Positions 24,270-34,000 of a stretch of 64,000 bases of DNA are shown here, piece by piece. The DNA is from Microbacterium sp. zg-Y625 (GTDB lineage Bacteria > Actinomycetota > Actinomycetes > Actinomycetales > Microbacteriaceae). Made by a program: the position numbers and the translations under genes. Position 1 is the first letter of the stretch, and every line of letters starts with the position of its first letter. The stretch is taken from assembly GCF_030246925.1 (NCBI RefSeq), contig NZ_CP126740.1:124001-188000 (forward strand), read 5' to 3'. Under the pieces are notes generated by a model. It did no database searches. It saw nothing but the letters and a program-made list of their open reading frames with translations, and was not told where the DNA came from.

Positions 24270-25832
24270 TCATTCGCGCTCGCCCGCCCCGGCGTTCTCC
24301 GAGCGAGGTCCGAACTCTTCGTCGTCCTCGAGGTGTTCCGCGATGGGCCCGCCCAATCCGCGGCCCACGGCGTCCTTGCGCTCGCCCCGCGTGCCGGTGC
24401 CCGCGCCGCCGGCCACACCGCCGCGCCCGCCGCGCCCGCCTGCCGCGCCGTTCGTGCCGCCCGCGCCGCCGGTGCCGCCCGGGCCCATGCCGACCGAGCC
24501 GCCGGCTCCACCGCGTCCGCCGCCGGCTGAGCCGCCGGCTCCGCCGATACCGCGCCCACCGGCCGCTCCGATGCCACCGCGCCCGCCGACACCCGCTCCG
24601 GACATGCCGCCGCGCGCCCCCGCCTGAGCGCCCGCGCCGCCGACGCCGCCCGCGGCCATGCCGGATCCGCTGCGCACCCCGAGACCGCCCGTCGGGGCCG
24701 CCGCGCCGCCGCCGCGGCCGAGAAGACCCCCGGAGAGTCCTCCGCCGGCACCGCCGGCGAGGCCAGCGGTCCCGGGCGCACCCAGGCGCCCCAGCGCGGC
24801 CGCGCCACCGAGGCCGGCGGCCATGCCGACACCGAGACCGGCACCCGCGCCGCCGGCACCTCCGGGCAGCGACCCGCCGCCGGGAAGCGACCCACCGCCC
24901 GGGAGGGTGGTGCCACCCGGCGGAACGGTTCCGCCGGGAAGCGTGCCGACGCCGGCGGGCGGGCCGTCCGGGGTAGGCACGACGTCCGGTATCTGCCCGA
25001 GGTCGATCTCGGGCCCGGGAGAACCGGGGACGGGGTGGGGAAGAGGAACCGCCGGCGGCTCGGACGGCGGCCACTCGCCCACCGGCGGCGGGGTGCCGGG
25101 CCCGGGCAGCTCGCCGATCTCGCCGGGTCCGGGCAGCTCGCCGATCTCGCCGGGTCCGGGCAGCTCGCCGGTCCCGCCCGGGCCGGGCAGCTGCGGCGCA
25201 GACGGGCCACCGCCCCCGCCGCCGGGGATACCGGGGCTGCCGGGCACCCCACCCACCGGGATCCGGCCTCCGCCGACAGGCTCCACCGGGTCTGGGTCAG
25301 GCGCCAGCTCGCCGAAGGAGAGGCGCGGCGGCGGCGCGATCTCCACCGACCTGATCGCCGCGCTCACCTCGTTGTAGTGCTTCTCGGCTTCCTTCTCCCG
25401 CTGATCCTGCAACAGTCCGTTCAGCGCCGTGACGGCGCCCTGCCCAGCGAGGATCGACCACGGCCCGAGGACGAGGGTGGTCCCGGCAGCCGCCCCGCGG
25501 ACAGCGGCTTCCTGCAGGGGGCTGAGGCGACCCGTCCCGAGACTGGCGAGCCGCTCGCGAGCGTCCGCGCGCTGAGCGTTCGCCTCGGTCAGAGCCGTAC
25601 GGAGGTCCTCCTGCAGGTAGGTGATCTGCTTCGCGATGTCCTTGCTCGCCACGGCGAAGCTCTCGCTGGCGGCCGTGCCCGATTCTCCGGTCAGACCGGG
25701 CTCGCTGGCCACCTTCTCCAGCACGAAGACGAGCTGCTCCAGGCGTGCGATCAGCTCGCGCCGCGCGGGCACATCCCACGGGTCCCCGCCTTCGCCGAGA
25801 TTGCGCAGACCCTTCTCCCATTTTCCGGTCAT
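24270..25832 (-). CDS. Large Pro/Gly-rich T7SS substrate candidate
   Basis: 520 residues. Residues 1-165 are helical (GKWEKGLRNLGEGGDPW at the start, then long amphipathic helices), with a hydrophobic stretch near 115-140. Residues 170-345 are Pro-rich and carry three to four 9-residue GELPGPGEI units from a 27-bp tandem repeat around 25105-25190. Residues 345-490 are Gly/Ala-rich. The tail is acidic (EHLEDDEEFGPRSE). The layout resembles PPE or EspB-type exported ESX proteins, though no PPE motif is visible. ATG at 25832 has AAGGAGG upstream and overlaps the second mycosin stop. It is followed by a WXG100 pair, a common neighbour of such substrates. Confidence 0.75.
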   Translation of the reverse strand: MTGKWEKGLRNLGEGGDPWDVPARRELIARLEQLVFVLEKVASEPGLTGESGTAASESFAVASKDIAKQITYLQEDLRTALTEANAQRADARERLASLGTGRLSPLQEAAVRGAAAGTTLVLGPWSILAGQGAVTALNGLLQDQREKEAEKHYNEVSAAIRSVEIAPPPRLSFGELAPDPDPVEPVGGGRIPVGGVPGSPGIPGGGGGGPSAPQLPGPGGTGELPGPGEIGELPGPGEIGELPGPGTPPPVGEWPPSEPPAVPLPHPVPGSPGPEIDLGQIPDVVPTPDGPPAGVGTLPGGTVPPGGTTLPGGGSLPGGGSLPGGAGGAGAGLGVGMAAGLGGAAALGRLGAPGTAGLAGGAGGGLSGGLLGRGGGAAAPTGGLGVRSGSGMAAGGVGGAGAQAGARGGMSGAGVGGRGGIGAAGGRGIGGAGGSAGGGRGGAGGSVGMGPGGTGGAGGTNGAAGGRGGRGGVAGGAGTGTRGERKDAVGRGLGGPIAEHLEDDEEFGPRSENAGAGERE

Positions 25833-27157
25833 GGCGTGCCTCCTTGAAGAAGTCGTTTCCTGCGTGCGGTGACGATGAGAACGGTGAGGATCCCCGCAGC
25901 GATGACGCCGACCACTCCCACGGCGATGGCGATGGCGACGGGTCCGAGGGGGTCGGTCGGTGCGGGCGCAGCCGCGGCATCCTCGTCCTCGTCCGCCGGT
26001 GCGGGGGTGGCGTCCTCCTGCGGATCCCCGGACCCGCTCGCCAGGGCGGCTTCGACCTGTGCGGGGGTGGGGATGCCGCCGAGGCGATCCATCAGCGGGT
26101 TCTCGTCGGGATAGCGGGTGGGGTCGTCCTGCAGCAGCGAAGCCGGCCACGCCGCGCCGTAGCCGTAGCCCGCCTCGGGCTCATAGGTGAGGTCGTGGAT
26201 GCTGCCGTTGGTCGAGTGGAGGAGCGCCTGCACGAGCTGATTGCCCGTCGCCTCCGGGTGCTGCTCTGCCGACAGGGCCAGCATGCCCGCGACGAGGGGG
26301 GTGGCCAGGGAAGAGCCCGATGTGGACCCGCTCTGCTCCCAGGCTCCTGCGGTCACGCCGACGGAGGGAAGGGCCATCCCTGCCGCGACGACGTGCGTCT
26401 CCTGCAGTGCGAACGGCTGGCCGGCGTCGTCGGTCTGCAGCTCACCCGAGCTGTCGACCGCGCTGACGGCGAGGACGCCGTTGATCAGCCCCAGGGAATT
26501 CTGCGTGAGGCCGGACCCGGGGTTCGCCGTGGAGTTGAGGATCACGACGCCCTTCGCGATCGCTTCGGCGATCACGGCGCCGTCGCCGGCCTCGCTCTCC
26601 AGCGGCGAACCGACCGAGGTCGTGAAGATCTGCGCCCCGTCGTCGATGGCGCGCTGCAGTGCGAGCCCGAAGGGGCTGAGTTCGTCGGGACGCTCCCTCG
26701 TCGTGCAGCCGTCGCCGGCGGCGGCGACGCCCAGGCCGTAGAACGTGACCTCGGCGTCCGGAACGATGCCGCGCACCGCGCCGGCCCCCTCCCCGGTGCC
26801 GATCAGCATCGCGGTCACCGTCGTGCCGTGCACGGCGCCGCGGGTCGTCTCGCCGCTGACGGCGGACTCGCCCTCCTCGCACAGCGTGCCCTCGGCCACG
26901 GTCAGATCGCGTCCTTCGAAGGTGGGCAGGTCCGGGTTGATCTGCGTGTCCATGACGGCGATCCGGACACCGTCGCCCGTCCACCCCTGCTCATGGAGCG
27001 CGTCGATCCCGTAGGTGTCCCACCACCAGTGCGTGGGAGCCGAGGCGGCGCCGGCAGCAGCCGCGGGGGATGCCGCCACGAGTGCGCCGACCAAGGCGGC
27101 GGCGGCCACGTGCCGCACGCGCCCGAGCGCTCCCGTTCCTGCTCGTACCCTCATCAC
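25829..27157 (-). CDS. Type VII secretion-associated serine protease (mycosin), second copy
   Basis: 442-residue S8 protease. Seen: signal peptide at about 1-38, catalytic Asp70 (IAVMDTQI), His110 (AVHGTTVTAM), Ser283 (SGSSLATPLVAGM), an acidic Pro/Ala linker at about 370-390 and a C-terminal membrane helix at about 395-420 with a basic tail. All three catalytic residues are present, so it should be active. It is quite divergent from the mycosin at 16908, so a recent duplication is unlikely. GTG at 27157 and ATG at 27154 are both possible starts. Next to the Pro/Gly-rich protein, it may process that substrate. Confidence 0.9.
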   Translation of the reverse strand: MMRVRAGTGALGRVRHVAAAALVGALVAASPAAAAGAASAPTHWWWDTYGIDALHEQGWTGDGVRIAVMDTQINPDLPTFEGRDLTVAEGTLCEEGESAVSGETTRGAVHGTTVTAMLIGTGEGAGAVRGIVPDAEVTFYGLGVAAAGDGCTTRERPDELSPFGLALQRAIDDGAQIFTTSVGSPLESEAGDGAVIAEAIAKGVVILNSTANPGSGLTQNSLGLINGVLAVSAVDSSGELQTDDAGQPFALQETHVVAAGMALPSVGVTAGAWEQSGSTSGSSLATPLVAGMLALSAEQHPEATGNQLVQALLHSTNGSIHDLTYEPEAGYGYGAAWPASLLQDDPTRYPDENPLMDRLGGIPTPAQVEAALASGSGDPQEDATPAPADEDEDAAAAPAPTDPLGPVAIAIAVGVVGVIAAGILTVLIVTARRKRLLQGGTP

Positions 27158-27180
27158 GGCATCCCTTTTCTCCGCGGCGT

Positions 27181-27630
27181 TCAGCCGCCGAAAACCTGCT
27201 TGGCGCCGTCCGCAGATCCGGCTGCGGCGGCAGACCCCGCGGCCGCGGCAGCACCCGCGGCACCACCGGCGGCGGCACCTGCGGCGGCGCCGCCCAGCGA
27301 GTGGCCTGCCGCCACGTCATCGATGAGCGCGGCGGTCTGATCGGCGGCGGACGCGCTCATCTGGTCGGATTCGCGCAGCGCCGTCACCGCGTTGCTGAGT
27401 GCCTCAGCGTTCGCGGCGACGAACTTGCGGATGGTCTCCACCCGCTGGGCGATCGCCCGGGACCGCGTCTCGAGTCGCGCCGTGAAGTGGTCGGGAGCAT
27501 CTTCGGTGCGGTTCCCATCCACCTGGACGATGGCGGACGACGGCGGCAGCTCCGCGCTCACCTGCTGCAGGGTGCTGGCGTTGTGCGCCGCGATATCCCC
27601 GCCTGCGTCGAGATCGATCACATGGCCCAT
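27181..27630 (-). CDS. Helical T7SS-locus protein of unknown function
   Basis: 149 residues, not recognised. An N-terminal mixed segment (MGHVIDLDAGGDIAAHNAST) leads into helices at about 65-115 and a low-complexity Ala/Gly tail from about 112 (AAAGAAAGGAAGAAAAAG). ATG at 27630 has GAGGGGGG 6-8 nt upstream. It lies between the first WXG100 pair and the second mycosin, so it is probably a secreted or chaperone component. No WxG turn or YxxxD signal is present. Confidence 0.7.
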   Translation of the reverse strand: MGHVIDLDAGGDIAAHNASTLQQVSAELPPSSAIVQVDGNRTEDAPDHFTARLETRSRAIAQRVETIRKFVAANAEALSNAVTALRESDQMSASAADQTAALIDDVAAGHSLGGAAAGAAAGGAAGAAAAAGSAAAAGSADGAKQVFGG

Positions 27631-27744
27631 CGAAATCCCCCCTCGGAAATCACAGAGGCGCGCCCTGATCGGCGCGCATGGAGTCGGCACCCGAGTGTGC
27701 CGTGCCGAGGACCGGCGACGTGTCGCCGCCGGTCCTCGAGGATG

Positions 27745-28032
27745 TCAGGCGAAGCGCCCGGCGGCCGACTTGTCGGTCGAAACGTACCCCTGAGCGATCT
27801 CCTCGGTCTTGCCGGCGATCTGCTGCAGGAGGTCGTTCAGGCGCGTGAGCGACTGGTTCCACTGCGCCTGAGCCTGGTCGTAGGCGACCTGAGCCTCGCC
27901 GTCCCACTTGGCGCGGAGCGAACCGACCTCGGACTCGAGCTCATCGAGGCGCGAGCGGATGCCGGAAGCGCCGTTGCGGATCTGACCGGCGAGGGCGATG
28001 ACCTGTTCGGGGCGAACGGAGATGGATGACAT
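27745..28032 (-). CDS. WXG100 protein with YxxxD export signal (first pair)
   Basis: 95 residues with W43-D-G turn (RAKWDGEAQVAYDQAQAQW) and C-terminal YVSTD at 83-87, the YxxxD/E T7SS signal. It pairs with the WXG100 gene 28 bp upstream, like EsxA/EsxB. GAAAGGAACC-type ribosome site lies before the ATG at 28032. It is a paralogue of the protein at 23616. Confidence 0.93.
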   Translation of the reverse strand: MSSISVRPEQVIALAGQIRNGASGIRSRLDELESEVGSLRAKWDGEAQVAYDQAQAQWNQSLTRLNDLLQQIAGKTEEIAQGYVSTDKSAAGRFA

Positions 28033-28060
28033 GTCTGGTTCCTTTCGACGGAGCCCGGCG

Positions 28061-28372
28061 TCAGCCGAGGATCGACCCGAGGTTGTTGATGGTCTGCTGG
28101 TGCGACTCTTCGGATGCCGCCTGGTCGCGCTCCGTGCCGCGCAATGCGTCCTCGAGCGTGACGAGAACCTGGTTCAGCTTGGTCGTCTCGTCGTTCCAGC
28201 GGTTCAGCAGCTGGGTGTACGAGCTCGCGGCGGCGCCGCTCCAGAAGCCGGCCACCTGGTCCAGCTCGGTGCGCACCTTCTTCACCTGCTCGTCGATTCC
28301 GGACTTCGCGGTGTTGACCGCAACGGCTCCCCGCTTGAGCGCGCCTTCTTCGGCGGCAATGAGATCTGCCAC
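28061..28372 (-). CDS. WXG100 protein, partner subunit (first pair)
   Basis: 103 residues with W44-S-G turn (AGFWSGAAASSYTQLLNRW) and no YxxxD signal. It is the first gene of the long minus-strand T7SS operon and is a paralogue of the protein at 23906. Being first behind the promoter suggests it and its partner are the most highly expressed substrates, as for EsxB/EsxA elsewhere. Confidence 0.93.
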   Translation of the reverse strand: MADLIAAEEGALKRGAVAVNTAKSGIDEQVKKVRTELDQVAGFWSGAAASSYTQLLNRWNDETTKLNQVLVTLEDALRGTERDQAASEESHQQTINNLGSILG

Positions 28373-28664
28373 GACTCCCCCTCTTGTTTGTCGGCCCGGC
28401 CGAGGCCGGAGCGTGTTGCCGTCGACAGCGGAGACCGTGCCGGCGGTGGCGACCCCTTCACATCGGTAACGCCAGTGAGAAACCTATGGGCACGACACCG
28501 TCGAGCGCCAGCATGAGAACTCCCCATTGACAAGTGAGAGCCTCCTCATGTTCGCTCGATGGGTTGAGGGGCGCGCCGCTGACGGGATCACCGTCGCGGT
28601 GCGACGCCGGACGGCCGAGCATGCCTCGATCGTGGGCGCTGAGTGCCAGGGAAGGCGGGAGCGG
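28373..28664. promoter_or_regulatory. Divergent promoter region of the two T7SS transcription units
   Basis: About 290 bp between the first WXG100 gene (minus) and the second EccD-like gene (plus). For the minus strand, TAGGTT (plus-strand positions 28481-28486) is a -10 candidate about 110 nt from the start. For the plus strand, TTGACA at 28527-28532 is a perfect -35 sequence but no convincing -10 follows at 16-19 nt. The plus-strand frame is open through much of this region, so part may be coding if a TTG or ATG start at 28527 or 28548 is used. Confidence 0.4.
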
Positions 28665-30044
28665 GTGACGCGGGAGACGGTCCGGCGCCGACGCGTGGCG
28701 ATCGTCGACGGCGCCCAGCGCCATGATCTCGTCGTGCCGATCCACGCGCGGGTGGACGACGCGGTGCGCGCGGTGGGCTCATCCACCAGCGCGGGTGGGG
28801 GAATCGTCGTCGAGGCGGCCGGGCGGGAGATCTCTCCGGACACGCGGATGTCGGACCTCGAAGACGGCGCCGTGCTGATGGTCGTCGACATCGCAACGGT
28901 CCGCGACCGAGGTCGCGCGAGAGCACGGGCGACGCGCCCGCTGTCGGCAGAGGATCGTCCGCTGTCTGCGTGGTGGGTGCTCAGCGGACTGGGCGTCGTG
29001 CTCGCCGCCGTCGTGCTCCTCACTCAGACCGGAGCCCTCAGCGCGGTGCGTGCTCTTGCGGGGACGGGCGCGGCGGTGGCCGCCGTGCTGGCGGGGACGG
29101 TGTTCGCGGTGCGTGCTCCTCGCGGGCGACGCGCGCCGCTGGCGCCGATCGTCGGGTCGCTCGCTCTGGGTTTCGCTGCCGGAGCGGCGCTGGTGCCGCC
29201 GCTGCCCGCCGCCGGGAGCGTACTGGCTGTCTTCACGGGGACGCTGTTCGCCGCTGCCCTCGCCGGCTTGATGGGCGTCGCCACGCCCTCCGTCACGCTG
29301 CGTGCCGAGAGTCGCACCGCCATGACGGTGCTGCTCATCATCGCCGCGGTATGGGGCGCGGCGCTCCTGTGGCACATGGATGCAGCGGCCCCCGCCGCGG
29401 TGACGCTCGGGCTGATCCCCGTCGGGCAACGGGTGCTGCTGGCCGCGGTGGTCGACGTTCCGCCGGGGACCTTCATCGATTACGGACGCTTCCAGACCAC
29501 TCGCTGGACCGTTCGGCAGCAGGTGCCCGACGAGGTGCTGTCCATCGACGACGACGAGGCGCGCAGCCTGGTGCAGCGCTCCACCGGGCGTCTGCTGACC
29601 GGCATCCTGCTGCTGGTCGTCGCGGGCGTGGCATCCGCCCCCGTTGCCCTCCCCTCCTTCCCCTCGGACGATCCGCTCGTGCTGGCCGGTCGGATCGCGC
29701 TGGGTGCGACCGTCGTGATTGCTCTCCTCCTGGGGGCGCGTCGGGCCACAGCGCCCGCGCTGCGCTGGATCTCGCGGCTCGGGGCCGCGGCGATCGTGCT
29801 GGTGATGCTGATCGCCCTCATCCCGTCGGCCGACACGGGCATGCTCGCACTGGCGGCGGGCGTCACCCTGGCGGCCGGTGCCGCGAGCGCCTTCCTCGTC
29901 GTCCCGGCGGGGCGCGGCTCGCGCTCGCTCGCGTGGTCGCGTGCCGGCGACCGGCTGGAGTGGATGGCGGTGGCGCTCTCGCTGCCGGCGGCCTTCCTCG
30001 CCGCCGGTGTCGTCGAGGCGCTGCGGGGGATGATGGCCGCATGA
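28665..30044 (+). CDS. Second EccD-like T7SS membrane protein
   Basis: 459 residues from the chosen GTG at 28665. An N-terminal ubiquitin-like domain at about 10-85 (RRVAIVDGAQRHDLVVPIHA) is followed by about 11 membrane helices, the EccD plan. The cytoplasmic loop has DYGRFQTTRWTVRQQVPDEV then DDDEARSLVQRSTGRLL, equivalent to the loop of the EccD at 19587. Similarity between the two is low, so they are old paralogues. The start is uncertain: TTG 28527 and ATG 28548 are in-frame alternatives; GGGAG just before 28665 and the domain edge favour 28665. Its stop overlaps the RDD-FHA start (ATGA). It may form a heteromer with EccD. Confidence 0.75.
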   Translation: MTRETVRRRRVAIVDGAQRHDLVVPIHARVDDAVRAVGSSTSAGGGIVVEAAGREISPDTRMSDLEDGAVLMVVDIATVRDRGRARARATRPLSAEDRPLSAWWVLSGLGVVLAAVVLLTQTGALSAVRALAGTGAAVAAVLAGTVFAVRAPRGRRAPLAPIVGSLALGFAAGAALVPPLPAAGSVLAVFTGTLFAAALAGLMGVATPSVTLRAESRTAMTVLLIIAAVWGAALLWHMDAAAPAAVTLGLIPVGQRVLLAAVVDVPPGTFIDYGRFQTTRWTVRQQVPDEVLSIDDDEARSLVQRSTGRLLTGILLLVVAGVASAPVALPSFPSDDPLVLAGRIALGATVVIALLLGARRATAPALRWISRLGAAAIVLVMLIALIPSADTGMLALAAGVTLAAGAASAFLVVPAGRGSRSLAWSRAGDRLEWMAVALSLPAAFLAAGVVEALRGMMAA

Positions 30045-31027
30045 GCCTGCTGTCACACTTCGCCGGCGCGCCCGCCTCCGTCGGTGCCCGTCTCGGCGCC
30101 TTCTCGATCGACGCGGCCCTGGTGGCCGGCGTGACGGCGACGGGCATGCTCCTCGGTTCACCGGTGCTGGGGCTCGCGCTCGGCGCCGAGGCGCTGCTGG
30201 GGCTCTGGATCCTCGAGGCCCGGACGGGGGCGACGCCCGGAGTCGCGATGCTGCGCCTGCGCGTCGCACGCGAGGACGCACCGTTCTCGCCCGGCGCCGG
30301 TCGCACGTTCGTGCGTGGCCTGCTGCTGCTGCTGTCGTCGTTGGTGCTCCTGGCCGGCGCCTGGGTCGTCGTGGCCTCGGCGGCCTGGGACCGCACCGGT
30401 CGTCGTCGGTCGTGGCACGACAAAGCTTCTGAGACGGTGGTCGTCGCGTTGCCGGACCGGCGCGCCCCGGGGCCGGCCGCCACCCTCGACGCGCCCACGG
30501 TGCTCGGTCGCTCCGCCGGGGCCGCCGCGCGGCCGGTGGCGCCGGCGGCGGGCGCGGAGGTTCCCGCTGCCGGGATGTGGGGGGAATTCCTTCCCCCGGC
30601 CGCGCCTGCAGCGCCGAGTGCGGCCGCGGCGCCGGCACTCGCCCTCCCTGCGGACGTGGCTCCGCGTCGGCCGCTGCGCAACGCGCAGGTGCTGCTCGTG
30701 TTCGACACCGGACAGCGTGCGCAGTTCGCCCTGCCGGCGGCGGTCAACCTCGGTCGCGCGCCGGCGCCCACCGACCCCGGCGACGCGGTCCTCGCCGTCG
30801 AGGATCCCGACCGCATGGTCTCGAAGATGCACCTGCGTCTGGAGCATGACGGCGAGACGGCGTGGGTCACCGACGCCGGCTCGACCAACGGGTCGGAACT
30901 CGTCGATGAGGAGGGCGCCGGGCGTCCTCTCGCGCCCGGCGTGCGGACGCCGCTGGACGAGGGCACGCGCGTGCGCGTGGGCGAACGCATCTTCACCGTC
31001 AGCCGACTGATCGGAACCTCCGCGTGA
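30041..31027 (+). CDS. RDD-FHA domain membrane protein of the T7SS
   Basis: 328 residues: RDD-type membrane domain at about 12-135 with three hydrophobic helices (GARLGAFSIDAALVAG with Arg and Asp, GATPGVAMLRLRV, DRTGRRRSWHDKASET), an Ala/Pro linker, and a C-terminal FHA domain at about 220-325 (NLGRAPAPTD, SKMHLRLEHDGE, DAGSTNGSEL). The FHA fold reads phosphothreonine, so the protein could couple a Ser/Thr kinase to EccC, whose gene it overlaps by 4 bp. ATG at 30041 overlaps the second EccD stop. FHA modules are a known regulatory part of several ESX and related T7SS machines. Confidence 0.9.
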   Translation: MSLLSHFAGAPASVGARLGAFSIDAALVAGVTATGMLLGSPVLGLALGAEALLGLWILEARTGATPGVAMLRLRVAREDAPFSPGAGRTFVRGLLLLLSSLVLLAGAWVVVASAAWDRTGRRRSWHDKASETVVVALPDRRAPGPAATLDAPTVLGRSAGAAARPVAPAAGAEVPAAGMWGEFLPPAAPAAPSAAAAPALALPADVAPRRPLRNAQVLLVFDTGQRAQFALPAAVNLGRAPAPTDPGDAVLAVEDPDRMVSKMHLRLEHDGETAWVTDAGSTNGSELVDEEGAGRPLAPGVRTPLDEGTRVRVGERIFTVSRLIGTSA

Positions 31028-34000
31028 GCAAGGGACCCCGCCTGGCACCGCCCAGCCTGCCCAACGGTCGCATCGTGCTGCAGCCGCCGCCGGAGCTGGT
31101 TCCGAGCGAGGGTGGCAGCGGCATCCTCACCTCACTGCTGCCGATGCTCGGCAGCGTCGGGGCGATCGTCATGGTGACGATCAGCAACGCCGGGCCGACC
31201 GGATTCCTCATCGGCGGCATGTTCCTGCTGTCGTCGCTGGGGTTCGTTGCCGTCAACGGCTGGCGGCAGCGCGCGCAGCGCACCGCGCAGGTGCTCGGCA
31301 ACCGCCGCGAGTACCTGGCGTACCTGGCCGACCTGCGTGAGACGGTCCGGGTGGCGGCGCGCAAGCAGCGCCGGCACGGCGGGTGGATCACCCCCGCGCC
31401 GTCGGCGCTGCCCTTCATCGCCGAGGAGCGATCCCGCGTGTGGGAGCGCGAGCCCGGTGACCCGACCTTCCTCCTCACCCGCATCGGGACGTCGGATCAG
31501 CCCCTGAGCATCGCCCTGGCGGCGCCGGAGCTGCCGCCCCTCGCGCAGCTGGATCCCGTCGCCGCCTCTGCCGCGCACCGCTTCATGCTGACCCACGAGA
31601 TCCAGCGCGACATCCCGCTCGGCGTCGTCTTGGCCGACTACGCGCGGCTGGAGATCGTCGGACCTGACGAAGAAGCGATCCGCGCGCTCGCGCGGGCGCT
31701 CGTCGCCGGGGCCGCGACGCTGCACGACCCCGAAGACCTGATCGTGGCGATCGTCGCCGGCGAGCGACAGGCGCCGCACTGGGAGTGGGCGAAGTGGCTG
31801 CCGCACGTGATGTCGCCGCGTGTCGAGGACCGTCTCGGCCCGGCTCGGATGATCGCGTCGTCGCTGGACGAGCTCGAGGACGTGCTGCCGACGCAGTTGC
31901 GGGACCGTCCCCGCTTCGGGGCGGGCGAAGGGCTGACCCCGCACGTGCTGCTGGTGCTCGACGGCGTCGAGTCGCGGGCCGGAGACCCCATCGTGGGAGG
32001 CGAGGGGATGCAGGGGGTCACGGTCATCGACCTCCCGCAGCGGTGGGGCGAACTGACGCACCCGTCCACCGCTCGCGTCGCCCTCGCGGATGCCGCGCCC
32101 TCGCGGGTCGCGGGAGGTTCAGGACGCGGGCGCGGGCGCGCCGCGGCATCCGCCCCACCCCCGCGTGCCGAGTTCATCGACCTCACGCGCGGCACGGAAC
32201 TGTTCACCCCGGATGCCATGTCGATCGCCGAGGCAGAGGCCACGGCTCGCCGCCTCATGCCGCTGCGGGCCCGACCGACGCGGGTCGAGGACGCTCCTGT
32301 CGCCCAAGGCCAGCGTGAGCTGACCGAGCTGCTCGCACTGCCCGACGTCCGCGCGATCGACTTCGACCGCGCGTGGTCGGGCCGTCTCGAACGCGATCGG
32401 CTGCGCGTGCCCATCGGCCAGGACACGTCGGGCGCCCCGCTGGTGCTCGACATCAAGGAAGCCGCGCAGCAGGGATCCGGGCCGCACGGGATCATGGTCG
32501 GAGCCACCGGGTCGGGCAAGTCCGAGGTGCTGCGCACGCTCGTGCTGGCCCTCGCGATGACCCATTCCCCCGAGCAGCTGAACTTCGTCCTCGTCGACTT
32601 CAAGGGCGGCGCGACGTTCGCCGGCATGGCGAGCATGCCGCACGTCTCGGCCGTCATCACGAACCTCGGCAGCGAGCTGGCGCTCGTCGACCGGTTCCAG
32701 GACGCACTGCAGGGGGAGATCACCCGACGGCAGGAGCTGCTGCGCGCGGCGGGCAACTTCGCGAACGTCGGTGAGTACGAGAAGGCGCGCCGAGGCGGAC
32801 GCACCGATCTGGCGCCGCTGCCGGCCCTGCTGGTCGTCGTGGACGAGTTCTCCGAACTGCTGTCGGCCAAGCCGGAGTTCGTCGAGAGCTTCCTCAACAT
32901 CGGCCGTGTGGGCCGCTCGCTGTATGTGCACCTGCTGCTGGCCTCGCAGCGCCTCGAAGAGGGCAAGCTCCGCGGGCTCGACACGTACCTGTCGTACCGC
33001 ATCGGCTTGCGCACCTTCTCGGCCGCCGAGTCGCGCACGATCATCGGCACGCCCGACGCCTACACGCTGCCGCAGGAGCCGGGCGTGGGCTTCCTCAAGA
33101 GCGACACCGAGACGCTCGTCCAGTTCCGTGCCGCGTACGTGTCGGGCAAGCCCAAGACCGACCCGTCCCACGTCATCGATGAGACGACGTCGGGCGTCGA
33201 CGGACCCGCGCTCATCGAGGTCTTCACCGCCGCCGCGCAGCCGATCGAGACGCCCCAGGACGCCCCGGCCGCGGCTTCACCCGCCCCGGTCGCCCCCGAG
33301 GTCGAGGAGCGTTCGACGTTCCAGATCGCGGTGGAGCGGATGCAGGGCCACGGCCCCGCCGCGCATCAGGTGTGGCTGCCGCCGCTGACCGACCCCGCCT
33401 CGCTCGACGAGCTCATGCCCGATCTCGTGGAAGACCCGCAGCTGGGTCTCATCTCTCCGGCATGGCGCGCCGCCGGCATTCTCACCGTTCCGCTCGGCAT
33501 GGTCGACGTGCCGCTCGAGCAGCGCCGCGACCGTCTCGTCGTCGGGCTGGGCGGCGCCGCCGGTCACGTCGCGATCGTGGGATCGCCGCTGAGCGGAAAG
33601 TCCACCCTCGCGCGCACCCTGGTCTCGGCGCTCGCGCTGACGGGCACACCACAGGAGCTGCAGTTCTACGTGCTGGACTTCGGCGGCGGCAGCTTCACGG
33701 CCATGCAGCAGCATCCCCATGTCTCCGGCGTGGCCACGCGCACCGAGCCCGAGGCCGTGCGGCGCACGGTCGCCGAGATCGAGTCGATCGTCGACGCCCG
33801 CGAGCAGTACTTCCGCCGTCACGGGATCGACTCCGTCGAGACCTACCGCAGCCGTCGGCGTGCCGGCACCGTGGACGACGGCTTCGGCGACGTGTTCCTC
33901 GTCGTGGACGGATGGGCCACGGTGCGCGGCGAGTACGAGCCGCTCGAGGCCCGCATTCAGACCATCGCCGCACGGGGACTCAGCTTCGGTGTGCACGTGG

